DNA of 64,000 nt from contig JAFKFN010000004.1 of assembly GCA_017308255.1 (NCBI GenBank), forward strand, positions 1 through 64,000, read 5' to 3'. The position numbers and the translations under genes are program-made. Below are positions 34,091 to 42,727 of this stretch, piece by piece (the first letter of the stretch is position 1; each line of letters begins with the position of its first letter). This DNA is from Altererythrobacter sp. (lineage in GTDB: Bacteria > Pseudomonadota > Alphaproteobacteria > Sphingomonadales > Sphingomonadaceae). The notes beneath the pieces were generated by a model. The model did no database searches. It saw nothing but the letters and a program-made list of their open reading frames with translations, and was not told the origin of the DNA.

Positions 34091-35458
34091 CTACCTCGCC
34101 GGCGCCGCCGCCAGCGGCTTCGGGTTCGTCCAGCCATAAGCCGGCTGCGAGGCGCCGATCAGCTGCTGCCCGTTGCCCAGATCGCCGCCTGTGCAGCTCA
34201 AACCCTTCTCGATGCAGTTCTCGGTCCACATGGCCTTCGCTTCACCGATCCACGCCTCGATGTAATCGGCGTGCAGCGTCTCGCCCGGTTTCGCGCCTGG
34301 CTTCATCGCATCGCTGGAAAGCCGCACGGCCGATGTCCCGTCCGGCCGGATCATGTCGGCCGAGACGATCCAGGTCGCCTTGTTCTCGGTTTGCGGGATC
34401 AGATAGGGGTGGCTGGCCGGGCAGCGATAATAGCCCCAGTCGCCATAGCTGCCCCAAGCCATGTGCGCCCGGTGATCGGGTGCGTCGAGGTGCTTTCCGT
34501 CCCAGCAATTCGGCGCCATCAGGTCGGCGATCAGCGTATCGCCAATCCGACACCCGTGATCAAATACGGCACCGAGATCGGCAAAATGGCCGCCGCGATC
34601 CTCATCCTTCGGCCCGGTGCAATACCAGAACATGCCCTGGCCCGGCTCGTCCGGTCGGGTCGGGTCCCATCCGAAGATGAACTTGATCCCGTTCGGCAGG
34701 CCGACGCAGATCCCGGCAGTCTTGCCGCTCCCCGCCTGGCAAAACGGCGAGATCGAGCGCCAGCGCTTGTAATAGACGCTCACCAGGTCGGGGTTCACGA
34801 CCTGGCCGGCATCGTTCACCATCGCCGGCATCCAGTAGCCGGAGCGATTGAGCGTGTTCGGCCCGTAATTGCAGTTCGAGTTCCGCTCTTGGGCGAGGCT
34901 CCCCGAAGTGCTCGACGCATTGATGGCGATCGTGCCCCAGAACTTGTGCAGGTGGCTCTTGCCCGGCTGCTCCGGGTAAAGCAGCGGATCGTCATAGGCG
35001 AGCGGCCCATCGCCGCCGCAGGTGAAGCGGAAAGCGCCCTCGTTCTTGTCGTAGATGTCGGGAATGGCGCCGGTGCCCCAAGACGGAGTCAGGCCCTGCG
35101 CCACCGGGAACTCGGCCTTCAGCGGGGCGCTGCCGTCCAGCGAGGGCGAAAACACCCATTCGCCCATCGGTGCCGGCGGCATCGGGTGGCCGGCATGATC
35201 GTCCGCATCCTCAGGCGGCACCGCGTCCCCCGGCGCCACCAGCTCCGCCGCCTTCTTCAGCCGCAGTGCCTGGCTGCTCGCTGCCGAGACCATTGCCTTC
35301 GAAAAGCACTCGGCGTCGGCCAGCAGCGCCGGCAAATCGGCCTCGCTCGCCCGGCTGACCGTCACCGTGGCGCACTTCGTCGTATCCTGCTGCGCCTGGG
35401 CGGCAGCGGGGATGCTCAGCGCGGCCAGCGCAGCGAGAATGCCCAAAAGAATTCGCAT
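34091..35458 (-). CDS. Secreted DUF1996-domain protein
   Basis: 455 residues from the ATG at 35458 (AGGAG upstream). A clear signal peptide (ILLGILAALAALSIPAAAQA) precedes a DUF1996 domain: KSHLHKFWGTIAINAS, SGYWMPAM, NCWDGKHLDAPDHRAHMAW and CPASHPYLIPQ. DUF1996 is best known from secreted fungal and bacterial proteins of unproven activity, and the conserved His and Asp suggest metal or sugar binding. It is out of place among tail genes: an exported protein here should act on the host surface (moron) or ride on the virion. Confidence 0.75.
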   Translation of the reverse strand: MRILLGILAALAALSIPAAAQAQQDTTKCATVTVSRASEADLPALLADAECFSKAMVSAASSQALRLKKAAELVAPGDAVPPEDADDHAGHPMPPAPMGEWVFSPSLDGSAPLKAEFPVAQGLTPSWGTGAIPDIYDKNEGAFRFTCGGDGPLAYDDPLLYPEQPGKSHLHKFWGTIAINASSTSGSLAQERNSNCNYGPNTLNRSGYWMPAMVNDAGQVVNPDLVSVYYKRWRSISPFCQAGSGKTAGICVGLPNGIKFIFGWDPTRPDEPGQGMFWYCTGPKDEDRGGHFADLGAVFDHGCRIGDTLIADLMAPNCWDGKHLDAPDHRAHMAWGSYGDWGYYRCPASHPYLIPQTENKATWIVSADMIRPDGTSAVRLSSDAMKPGAKPGETLHADYIEAWIGEAKAMWTENCIEKGLSCTGGDLGNGQQLIGASQPAYGWTNPKPLAAAPAR

Positions 35459-35493
35459 GGTCTTTGCTCCTGTCATCAGTGAAGACCCGCCGC

Positions 35494-36840
35494 TCATGCG
35501 ACGAGCACTCTTGGGCGAGCGGTAAGGGCGAGCGTGCGAGAGGCGGCGGAAAGCGCCAGCCACCTGCCAGTGTTCGAGATATCTGCCGGGGGCTCGGGCT
35601 CGCGACTGGAGAAGGAAGCGCGATCGCGTCCCACCTCGGCCGCTGCGAGCGCGCCCGACACGCGCACCCGGCCGGCAAGGAGCGCGTTGTCATTGTCGGG
35701 CTCGGTGGCGGCGAGACGCCCGCGGACCGCCACCGCCCCGGCAAATCGCGCGGTATCGCCGCCGCTTTCACCAGCGGACAGCGTGCCGCGTATCGCAACC
35801 GCGCCGATCATCGCACAGCGATCCGCGCCGGCCTCGCGCGCCGCGAGGCGGCCCGCTATCGGCGCGCGCTCACCGGTCCGGAACGCGGCGCTGTCGTTGC
35901 CGGTCTCGGCAGCGCGCAGCGTGCCGGAAATGGTGACGCGCCCGGAAAGGGCGGCGATATCGCCACCATCTTCCTGTGCCGCCAGGTCGCCGGCGATGCC
36001 GATCTCGCCAGCCATCGCGACCGCATCGCTGCCCGTCTCGGCGGCCACGAAGCGTCCGCTGACCGGCACGCCGCCACGCATCGCGGCTGCGTCCGCCCCG
36101 GTTTCCGTCCCCGCCAACGCGCCGGCGATCCGAACCGCGCCCGCGAAAGCCGCGCTGTCGCCCCCGATCTCCGTGGCCGCCAGGTCGCCCTCGATGCCGG
36201 TCGCGCCGCCGGCATCATCCCACTCGCTGAAGCCCGCGAACGCATAGGTGTGGCCGCTGAACCGGACATTGGCCTTTTCGGTGCTGTTGTCCGTGCCGGC
36301 CATCACCTGCCAGGAAGCAATGCCTCCCGGCAGAGAGTAGCCTTTGCCGATCGACGGGTCCTGGCCGGCGTAGAACGTGCCGTCGAGAGCGATGTAGAGC
36401 TTGCCGGCACCGATATCGATCAGCAGCGTGACGACAGAGAACGATCCCGGCGAAAAGCCGATGTTGGCGCCCGTGACACAGTCTTTGGCCTGGTCCTGCG
36501 CTGAGCCGCCCAGATAGGGGTAGCGCGCGCTATCGCTCACACTCACGCCGCCGCCGCGCGACAGATCGGGGGCGGGCCCGTCGATATTGCTGCCGCCCCG
36601 GCCCAGAACGCCGTAAATGCGGTTCGCGGGGTCGAGCGTTATCGCTCCATCAATGAACCCCACGGCCGCGCTCGTGCCCGGCCCCCATGACAGCTCGACG
36701 GCCCACTTCCCGCTGTCCCTCGTCGTCGTGCTCGCCGCCGGTGCGACATTGCCGCCCAGGCCGTCGACCCCGTTGACGGACAGGTCACCGTTGGACAGCG
36801 TCGCCCATTGCGAACGGTTGGCGGGATCGAGCGTGGTCAT
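35494..36840 (-). CDS. Fibre-like protein with nine 22-residue repeats
   Basis: 448 residues. The N-terminal 200 residues contain a SPRY-like sheet (DSGKWAVELSWGPGTSAAVG, GFIDGAITLDPANRIYGVLG). Then come about nine tandem repeats of 22 residues, consensus I-x-G-x-L-A-A-x-E-x-G-x-D-x-A-A-x-x-G-x-V-x (for example IEGDLAATEIGGDSAAFAGA). A C-terminal segment ends in LALTARPRVLVA. Such repeats occur in alphaproteobacterial phage tail proteins and suggest a regular beta-structure for receptor contact. The exact function is not known. Confidence 0.7.
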   Translation of the reverse strand: MTTLDPANRSQWATLSNGDLSVNGVDGLGGNVAPAASTTTRDSGKWAVELSWGPGTSAAVGFIDGAITLDPANRIYGVLGRGGSNIDGPAPDLSRGGGVSVSDSARYPYLGGSAQDQAKDCVTGANIGFSPGSFSVVTLLIDIGAGKLYIALDGTFYAGQDPSIGKGYSLPGGIASWQVMAGTDNSTEKANVRFSGHTYAFAGFSEWDDAGGATGIEGDLAATEIGGDSAAFAGAVRIAGALAGTETGADAAAMRGGVPVSGRFVAAETGSDAVAMAGEIGIAGDLAAQEDGGDIAALSGRVTISGTLRAAETGNDSAAFRTGERAPIAGRLAAREAGADRCAMIGAVAIRGTLSAGESGGDTARFAGAVAVRGRLAATEPDNDNALLAGRVRVSGALAAAEVGRDRASFSSREPEPPADISNTGRWLALSAASRTLALTARPRVLVA

Positions 36841-36852
36841 GGCGCGGCGACG

Positions 36853-37251
36853 TTACGCCTCGCCATTCGTGTGAGAGATCTCTCCGGTCTTCAGGTTGAT
36901 CTCCTGCCCGGCCGCGATGTTGGTGTTGTCCAGCTCGATGTCGGCGCCGCTCTCCTTGAGGCCCACGGTGAGCCCGGAGATGATCACGTTGCCGTTGGAA
37001 TCCTTGAACCGCGCGGCCGCCGCGACGCCGCTGGCATCGGCTTCCGGGTCCTCGATCGCCGGGTCCGTATCGAAGGTCAGCACGCCGGCCGCGGCGGTGC
37101 CGCTCGGGTCCGCCAGCGTCAGCGTAGCCAGCACCAGCTCCATATTGGCGGTGCCGATCTCCAGCACGCCCGGTCCGCTGCCGGCGTCGATCAGGTCGAT
37201 CACCGCCTGCATCCGCGCGGTCTTCGCGGCGGTCGAATAGATAATGGCCAT
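36853..37251 (-). CDS. Phage protein of unknown function, tail region
   Basis: 132 residues with GGAGA before the ATG. The first half is helical (IIYSTAAKTARMQAVIDLID). The second is beta-rich (GNVIISGLTVGLKESGADIE) and includes an Ig-like pattern with alternating hydrophobics. It sits between the tip protein block and the repeat fibre gene, so it is probably a structural or assembly protein. Confidence 0.55.
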   Translation of the reverse strand: MAIIYSTAAKTARMQAVIDLIDAGSGPGVLEIGTANMELVLATLTLADPSGTAAAGVLTFDTDPAIEDPEADASGVAAAARFKDSNGNVIISGLTVGLKESGADIELDNTNIAAGQEINLKTGEISHTNGEA

Positions 37252-37288
37252 GTTCAGTTCTCCATGTGAAAAGGGGTGCGTCTCGGGA

Positions 37289-37540
37289 TTATTCGGCCGG
37301 CGGCTCTTCCTCGCCGCCGTCGCCTTCCGGCTCGCCCTCGGACTCCTGTGCCGGCTGCAGCGCAGGCGCCGCTGCCAGCGCGGTCATGCCGGTGCGGAAC
37401 GCGCCCAGATGCGCGCTCACCGCCGGCTCAAGCATGATCAGCGGATCGAGCGCGTCGACCGCCGCCCTCACGGCGGCGAACTCGGGCGATTGCACGATGG
37501 CGGCGAGCGCCGCGATCGGGGTCGGTTCAGGGTCGCTCAT
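37289..37540 (-). CDS. Small acidic phage protein
   Basis: 83 residues; GGAGAATGGC precedes the ATG. A helical core (LAAIVQSPEFAAVRAAVDAL) is followed by an acidic tail (ESEGEPEGDGGEEEPPAE). No family recognised. It lies directly downstream of the tail-tip gene. Confidence 0.55.
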   Translation of the reverse strand: MSDPEPTPIAALAAIVQSPEFAAVRAAVDALDPLIMLEPAVSAHLGAFRTGMTALAAAPALQPAQESEGEPEGDGGEEEPPAE

Positions 37541-37552
37541 GCCATTCTCCCG

Positions 37553-40500
37553 TCAATAAGCCTGGACCATCGCGGGCGTCGCACCGCTACCGATGAAGCG
37601 GTTGCCAGTGCCCGAGAAGCTGTTCACTTTCAGCACCACCCGGAACCACGCCGCATCGCCGGTGGTCAGGCCTGTCTTGGTACCGGACACGGTCGGCAGG
37701 TTGGTGCCGGAGCTGCCCGCGCCGAGGTTCGTCGTCTGCGAAGCTCCTGAAACATCGGTATAGGTGCCGTCGTCAGCCGAATACTGCCACTTGTAGGTCA
37801 CGTTCATGCCGCCAGCACCGTATGAGGAGCCCAGGATCGGCGCGGACAGATCGACATAGCCCTCTTGGCCGACGAACACGCGCAGCGGCGCGCTGAGTGG
37901 CTGGAACGCGCCGTCGAAAGGGCCCCCATTGGCGATGGCACCGGACGCCAGCAACCGCTGCGCGAAGTCCGTGTTGCTCATCGCGCCACCCCACCAGGCG
38001 CGGCCGCCCTTGGTGAACCAGATCTCGCCATCGTCCTTCGTGGCGGCGGCGGGCGAGGACGGGTTCGGCCCGATCCAGAACATCAGATCGTTGTCGGCCC
38101 CGAACTCCTCGCCGAGCATGATCGAATAGGCATTGCCCTTCACCCAGAACACCCCGTCATCGGGATTGTAGGTCAGGCCTCGGCCGGTCTGGGAGATCAG
38201 CTGGAATATCGCATTGGTGATGCGGAACAGGCCGGTGCTGCCGGTGCCGAACAGATCGACGCCGGTGACATTCGGCAGCCCGTCATCGCCATCGACCTCG
38301 ATCGACACGCCCCACTTGCCGAGCAAGGTCGCGATCTGGCCGTCATGCGCCGCGATGGCCGAAACGTTCTGGCTCACCGTCACGCCCTGCACGCCGACCG
38401 TGTTGGCCAGCGAGGCGAGCTGGCTGTCCAGTGTCGCCAGCGCGCTGGCCTGGGTGGTAACCTCGGCGCTGAGGGCCACCATGTCGGTTACATCCGCGAA
38501 CTCCAGGCTGACCCATTCGATCTGGCCGCTAGTGGCGCCTGGCACGCGGGCGATAGCCCGCACCCATACCGTCCCGGCTGGAAAATCGGCCGAATTCTTC
38601 AGCTCGAAGACACTGTAGCCGCTATCGGTCACAGCTGCGCTGACGCTTAGGGCGCCCAAACCGATGCTGGCATGCCCATAGTCCGCATCGAGTGGAACCA
38701 GCACAATTTGCGCGGTATGATTTCCGCTCACCGCTTTCGCACGGGCAACTGCGCGCAGTTTTTTGCCAGGCCGCCAGCGAATGGCCCCGACTTGCCCGAC
38801 ATCGCGGATGTTTGCGCCGTTACCTTGCACCCGCAGGACCGGGCCGACGCCCGCGACCTCGTCGAACGCCACCCAGCTCGGCGATCCATTCTCGATGGGC
38901 ATCCGCGTGGCCGGGTCGCCGGTGTAACCGGAAAACCAGAAGCGGCCGCGTTGTTCAAATGTCGAAGGCAAGCTGCCCGCAACGTCGGCCCGCACTGTTG
39001 TGCTCAGCCCGGCATAGTTCGCCTGCAGATCGGTGATCGCCGTCGCCTGCGTCGACACGGTGGAGCCCAGCGTGGCCACCGTGCTCGACAGGCTGGCATA
39101 ATCGCTCGTCAGCGTGGAGATCGCCGTGGCATTCGTCGTGATCGCCGAACCCTGCGTCGTCACTGTGCTGGTGAGACTCGCCAGGTCGCCTTCGACATTG
39201 CTGATCGCCGTCGCGTTCGTCGTCACGGCGGAGCCCAGCGTCTCCACCGTGCTTGTCAGCGTGCTGATGTCGCCTTGCGCCGCCAGGATGCTGGCCTGCG
39301 CCGCCGCCATGTCGCCCAGCAGATCGGTGATCTGCCCCTGTGCCGCGGCGATATCGCCCTCGGCCGCGTCGATCGCGTCGTAGATGGCCGACAGATCGCC
39401 CAGCGTCGCGTCCATGGCTTCGAGCACGTCCTCCGCCGGCACGCCGCCTACCTGAGCTGTGTCGAGCGAAGTGTGATTGCCCGTGACATCGGCGCCTTCC
39501 TCGATCGTGCCCAGGAATTGCGGGATCGGCGCGTCGCCCGGCAGGTACTCGGTCGGCTCGGCCAGCTGCACGGCCGGGCTCTCCTCCGCGTCCCAGGCGT
39601 AGATCTGCGGATGCTCCTCGCGCAGCACCATGGGTACCAGGCCATCGTGGCGCACTTCGGTTTGGGCCACGCGGAACAGCTTGTTCACCCAGCCTTCGGG
39701 CGCGAAAGTCAGCCGGATCACGCTGTTCTTCTGCACCTTCCATCCGCTGGCCAGAAAGGTGGCGCGGAACTCGCCGCCGTAGAGCTGGCGCTGCAATCGC
39801 TGCTTGGCCAGGCGCTCGGCCTGGCCTCGGTCTTGCACCAGCCCGAAATCGGCCGGGTGCACACGTTCGATGCCGTCCGGCGAAGACGTCTGCGCGTCCC
39901 GGTAGGGCGCCGCCTGATAGAGCGAGGTCGGCTCCACATAGCTGCCGCGCACCACGTTGAAGCTTTCGTGCAGCTCGCGCGTCTGCAGCCAGAGATAGTC
40001 ACCCTTGACGTCCGCCGTATCGAAGTCGGCATCGGGCGTGGCGAGATCATTGTGGAACACCGTCAGGCGGATCAGGCCGTCCTGGTCATCGACATCGGCA
40101 TTCATTCCCGCCTTGAAGGCGTCGGTTACGGTCGTTGGATCATCGTCCTCATCGACCAGGCCGCCGCCGCGATAACGCGGTTCCGTGCCGCCGCCGGCGC
40201 GCGCCACGGCCTCGTCGCACAGGTTGGCCCCGTCGATGAACGAAGCCCAGTCAATCCGCTCCGGCGGTGTGCCGGCCCCGACCGACAGTTTCCAGGAGCC
40301 GCTTTGCGGGTTCCGGATGCGCCAGCCCAGGAGTCGGGTGCCATACTGACAGGCAAGATTCTTGGCATGCTCCCCCCAGGTCCAAGTGCTCTGATCGTCG
40401 GCTCGATGCGATCCTGAGCCGCCGGGCTGGGTCGAATCCTGCCGGGGATCATAGCAAGGGATGCCATCGCCGATGATGGTGATGCGCGTCGGAACCTGCT

Positions 40501-41092
40501 GCGCGAAGGGGCTCTCGGTCTTCTTGCTGTTGCCCGTCAGCTTGAAGCGAAAATGGACGTAGGCACAGCCGGTGAACCGGCGCGAGTTGCCCATACGCGG
40601 GCTGATATTGATCGCATTCGCCGGCGTCCCTTCCAGGATCGGCGTGACGGTCAGGTATCCGGCATAGGTCGAGGTAACACCGCCGGTGGACGTCCATGCC
40701 AGCTTGTCCTCGAACCAGATTTCCCGATACGCGCTGACCTTGTGAGCAGCGCAGACGACGAAGCGGTGAAGGTACTCCTTGTCGGTCCCGGTATATTCTT
40801 GGTCCCGCAAATCGGTGTCGAACGCGGTGGTTCCGAACGCCATCACCCGCGCCCGGCGCACATTGATCGACAGGTTTAGTCGGTCTTCGTTGGCCGCGCC
40901 GATCTTCGGCGAGCTCGGCTTGCCTAGAAGCGAGGCGCCGACGCTGAGGGCGCTGGCCGCGCCGACGATCGTGGCAGCGCTTATGCCTAGCCCAAGCGCG
41001 CCCGCGATCGCGGTGCCAACACCGGGGAGCGCGAACGTAAGCGCCACCACGCCCGCGACTTTCGCGACGGTGCTAAAGACCTTCTTAGTCAA
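37553..41092 (-). CDS. Tail tip / host-specificity protein (gpJ-like)
   Basis: 1179 residues if it starts at the TTG at 41092, which overlaps the upstream stop (TTGACTAA). The N-terminal 60 residues are hydrophobic (VAGVVALTFALPGVGTAIAG). The middle part carries tail-tip features (TESPFAQQVPTRITIIGDG, DEAVARAGGGTEPRYRG, REEHPQIYAWDAEESP). Residues about 590-700 form a Ser/Thr/Ala coiled coil with repeats such as STLTSTVETLGSAVTTNATA. The C-terminus is a variable fibre domain, and the final WFRVVLKVNSFSGTGN part is probably the receptor-facing region. It recognises the host cell at the tip of the tail. Confidence 0.82.
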   Translation of the reverse strand: MTKKVFSTVAKVAGVVALTFALPGVGTAIAGALGLGISAATIVGAASALSVGASLLGKPSSPKIGAANEDRLNLSINVRRARVMAFGTTAFDTDLRDQEYTGTDKEYLHRFVVCAAHKVSAYREIWFEDKLAWTSTGGVTSTYAGYLTVTPILEGTPANAINISPRMGNSRRFTGCAYVHFRFKLTGNSKKTESPFAQQVPTRITIIGDGIPCYDPRQDSTQPGGSGSHRADDQSTWTWGEHAKNLACQYGTRLLGWRIRNPQSGSWKLSVGAGTPPERIDWASFIDGANLCDEAVARAGGGTEPRYRGGGLVDEDDDPTTVTDAFKAGMNADVDDQDGLIRLTVFHNDLATPDADFDTADVKGDYLWLQTRELHESFNVVRGSYVEPTSLYQAAPYRDAQTSSPDGIERVHPADFGLVQDRGQAERLAKQRLQRQLYGGEFRATFLASGWKVQKNSVIRLTFAPEGWVNKLFRVAQTEVRHDGLVPMVLREEHPQIYAWDAEESPAVQLAEPTEYLPGDAPIPQFLGTIEEGADVTGNHTSLDTAQVGGVPAEDVLEAMDATLGDLSAIYDAIDAAEGDIAAAQGQITDLLGDMAAAQASILAAQGDISTLTSTVETLGSAVTTNATAISNVEGDLASLTSTVTTQGSAITTNATAISTLTSDYASLSSTVATLGSTVSTQATAITDLQANYAGLSTTVRADVAGSLPSTFEQRGRFWFSGYTGDPATRMPIENGSPSWVAFDEVAGVGPVLRVQGNGANIRDVGQVGAIRWRPGKKLRAVARAKAVSGNHTAQIVLVPLDADYGHASIGLGALSVSAAVTDSGYSVFELKNSADFPAGTVWVRAIARVPGATSGQIEWVSLEFADVTDMVALSAEVTTQASALATLDSQLASLANTVGVQGVTVSQNVSAIAAHDGQIATLLGKWGVSIEVDGDDGLPNVTGVDLFGTGSTGLFRITNAIFQLISQTGRGLTYNPDDGVFWVKGNAYSIMLGEEFGADNDLMFWIGPNPSSPAAATKDDGEIWFTKGGRAWWGGAMSNTDFAQRLLASGAIANGGPFDGAFQPLSAPLRVFVGQEGYVDLSAPILGSSYGAGGMNVTYKWQYSADDGTYTDVSGASQTTNLGAGSSGTNLPTVSGTKTGLTTGDAAWFRVVLKVNSFSGTGNRFIGSGATPAMVQAY

Positions 41093-41489
41093 CGCGCCAG
41101 GCCTTCTGCCACTGGGCGCGCGGCACACGGATCAGGCGAGCGGCGCCGTCCACCTCGCCCACGAACAGGGCGAACCGGCCGGCGACAACGCCCACCGAAC
41201 CGTCGTGCCACGCCAGATCGCCACGCTGGGCGAAGCTCACCGGCACGTCGCTGAATTGAGCGTCGATCAGCTCTTCCAGGTTGGCGAAGCCTAGCTCCTC
41301 CAGCAGCTCTTCGCCCGACCAGGCCGAGCAATAACGACCCCGGAACGGCTCTGCCGGGTCGGCGCCGGTCATCGCCCGCACCGCGCCGGCGGCGAACAGC
41401 GCGCAATCGTGCGCGCCATAGGCATAGGACCGTCTCTCGCACTCGGCGAACCACGCGCTCAGAGCCAGTTCCCAATCGCCGCGCCTCAT
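41085..41489 (-). CDS. DUF6950-type tail peptidase (NlpC/P60-like)
   Basis: 134 residues. The cysteine motif is SYAYGAHDCALFAAGAV, followed by a His-poor beta core (QRGDLAWHDGSVGVVAGRFA). This matches the small DUF6950 proteins placed before tail tip genes. By position it equals lambda gpK or the GTA peptidase and may cut peptidoglycan during DNA entry. It overlaps both neighbours. Confidence 0.7.
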   Translation of the reverse strand: MRRGDWELALSAWFAECERRSYAYGAHDCALFAAGAVRAMTGADPAEPFRGRYCSAWSGEELLEELGFANLEELIDAQFSDVPVSFAQRGDLAWHDGSVGVVAGRFALFVGEVDGAARLIRVPRAQWQKAWRVD

Positions 41490-42106
41490 CGCACCGGCCT
41501 CGGCCCGGCACCGCCGGCACCGCTCGTTAGCGGCGAGCTGGAATTGCCGTTGGCGATCGCCAGAGCCGCCCGCGCGGAAAGGTCCAACTCGTCAAAGCTC
41601 TCCTGGTCTAGGTAGGTGCGGCCAGAAGCCTGCGAGAAGGCCGCCAGATAGCTTTCGATCGTCAGCTCCAGCGTCAGGCCGCCGGCACTGCCGATGTGGC
41701 TCAGCGCCATCATGTACCCGGTGTAGTAGTGCTGGATGCCGCCCTGCTGCTCGTTCGCCGAGTTGCGGATCATCCGCCACATGCGCACAGTGCGTCCCTG
41801 CCAGTTCGCGGGATCGGCCAGTAGCGTCCGGTCGTCGTCGTCCAGCCCCCGGATGCCCGATAGCCGCGCGGTCACGGTGTCGCTGCCGCCGGGGGAGACC
41901 TTGACCGGGGAGACCGAGACCAGACGTGGGTCCACGCCGATATATTCGCCGTCCAGGTCGGGCTGCCCGCTGCCCGAAACGGTCACGTCCACGCCGCTCG
42001 AATTGGCGCGCAGCGGCTCGGTCAGGAAATCCATGAACACGAACCACACCGGCTTGAGTACCGGCGCGTCCATCGCTGCCGCGGCGGCGGCGTCGGGCAG
42101 GCTCAT
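41486..42106 (-). CDS. Distal tail protein, DUF2163-like position
   Basis: 206 residues. The sequence is beta-rich (VWFVFMDFLTEPLRANSSG, DLDGEYIGVDPRLVSVSPVK, LTLELTIESYLAAFSQASGR), with a helical tail and GNSSSPLTSGAGGAGP at the end. By order (tape measure, distal tail, this gene, peptidase, tip) it corresponds to the DUF2163 step of the Rhodobacter gene transfer agent. The family match itself is weak. A start-associated hairpin element lies 5 bases upstream of its ATG. Confidence 0.6.
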   Translation of the reverse strand: MSLPDAAAAAAMDAPVLKPVWFVFMDFLTEPLRANSSGVDVTVSGSGQPDLDGEYIGVDPRLVSVSPVKVSPGGSDTVTARLSGIRGLDDDDRTLLADPANWQGRTVRMWRMIRNSANEQQGGIQHYYTGYMMALSHIGSAGGLTLELTIESYLAAFSQASGRTYLDQESFDELDLSARAALAIANGNSSSPLTSGAGGAGPRPVR

Positions 42107-42111
42107 GGCCG

Positions 42112-42137
42112 GCCCTCAAGCAGCGAGGCGGTAGGGC
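42112..42137 (-). repeat. Start-associated hairpin element, copy 1
   Basis: On the coding strand it runs GCCCT...CTTGAGGGC, with 5-base arms GCCCT/AGGGC. It fills the 34-base gap between two genes, and its GAGG lies 7 bases before the ATG of the gene ending at 41486. Confidence 0.75.
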
Positions 42138-42140
42138 AGA

Positions 42141-42725
42141 TCACGATGCCACCTCGAACGCTTCCTCGGCTTCGAAGGTGAACCCGGTCGGCCGCGCCCG
42201 GTTCGGCAGCTTGACCTTGCTGGTCAGTCGCATCGGGCAGAAGGGCGCCGTGACGCGTAGCGCCGCACCAAGCTTCGGCGCCCCGGTCAGATAGGGCTCG
42301 AAATGGACGTTGCTTCCGTCGATCCCGACGATCCCGACCAGGCGGAAATAACCGTTCGCTTGCTCGACCGTCGCGAACATGCCTTCGGCGAGTTCGGCCA
42401 CACTGGAGACCGTCACCGCTCGGTTGCCCGCAACCGCGGCGGTAACCGTGGGCTCGGCCGTGGGCGTCGGCCAGGGCTTCTCTGCGGGAAGATGAAACGT
42501 GTTCTCGGATTGGCGGCACGCCAGGATGAACCGACGCCAGGCACGCGTCTCGGTCTGGGATGCGTCCGGCAGCACCATGGCGCTGGCCAGCCATCCGTCA
42601 GCACCGGGCAAGCCGATCACCTGCGTGCGCCGGGTGAATTCGGACTTGTTCACTTGCTGCGGTGGATCGAACGTCCAGTCGACGCCTTCGAACAAGCCCG
42701 GCAGATCGGGAAGCGGGACCAACAC
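42141..42725 (-). CDS. Distal tail protein (Dit-like)
   Basis: 194 residues from a GTG start immediately after the tape-measure stop. Features are FEGVDWTFDPPQQVNKSEFT, TRAWRRFILACRQSENTFHL and GYFRLVGIVGIDGSNVHFEP, ending RPTGFTFEAEEAFEVAS. Size and place, directly after the tape measure, fit a distal tail/baseplate hub protein. Exact family is not certain. Confidence 0.6.
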   Translation of the reverse strand: MLVPLPDLPGLFEGVDWTFDPPQQVNKSEFTRRTQVIGLPGADGWLASAMVLPDASQTETRAWRRFILACRQSENTFHLPAEKPWPTPTAEPTVTAAVAGNRAVTVSSVAELAEGMFATVEQANGYFRLVGIVGIDGSNVHFEPYLTGAPKLGAALRVTAPFCPMRLTSKVKLPNRARPTGFTFEAEEAFEVAS

Positions 42726-42727
42726 CG

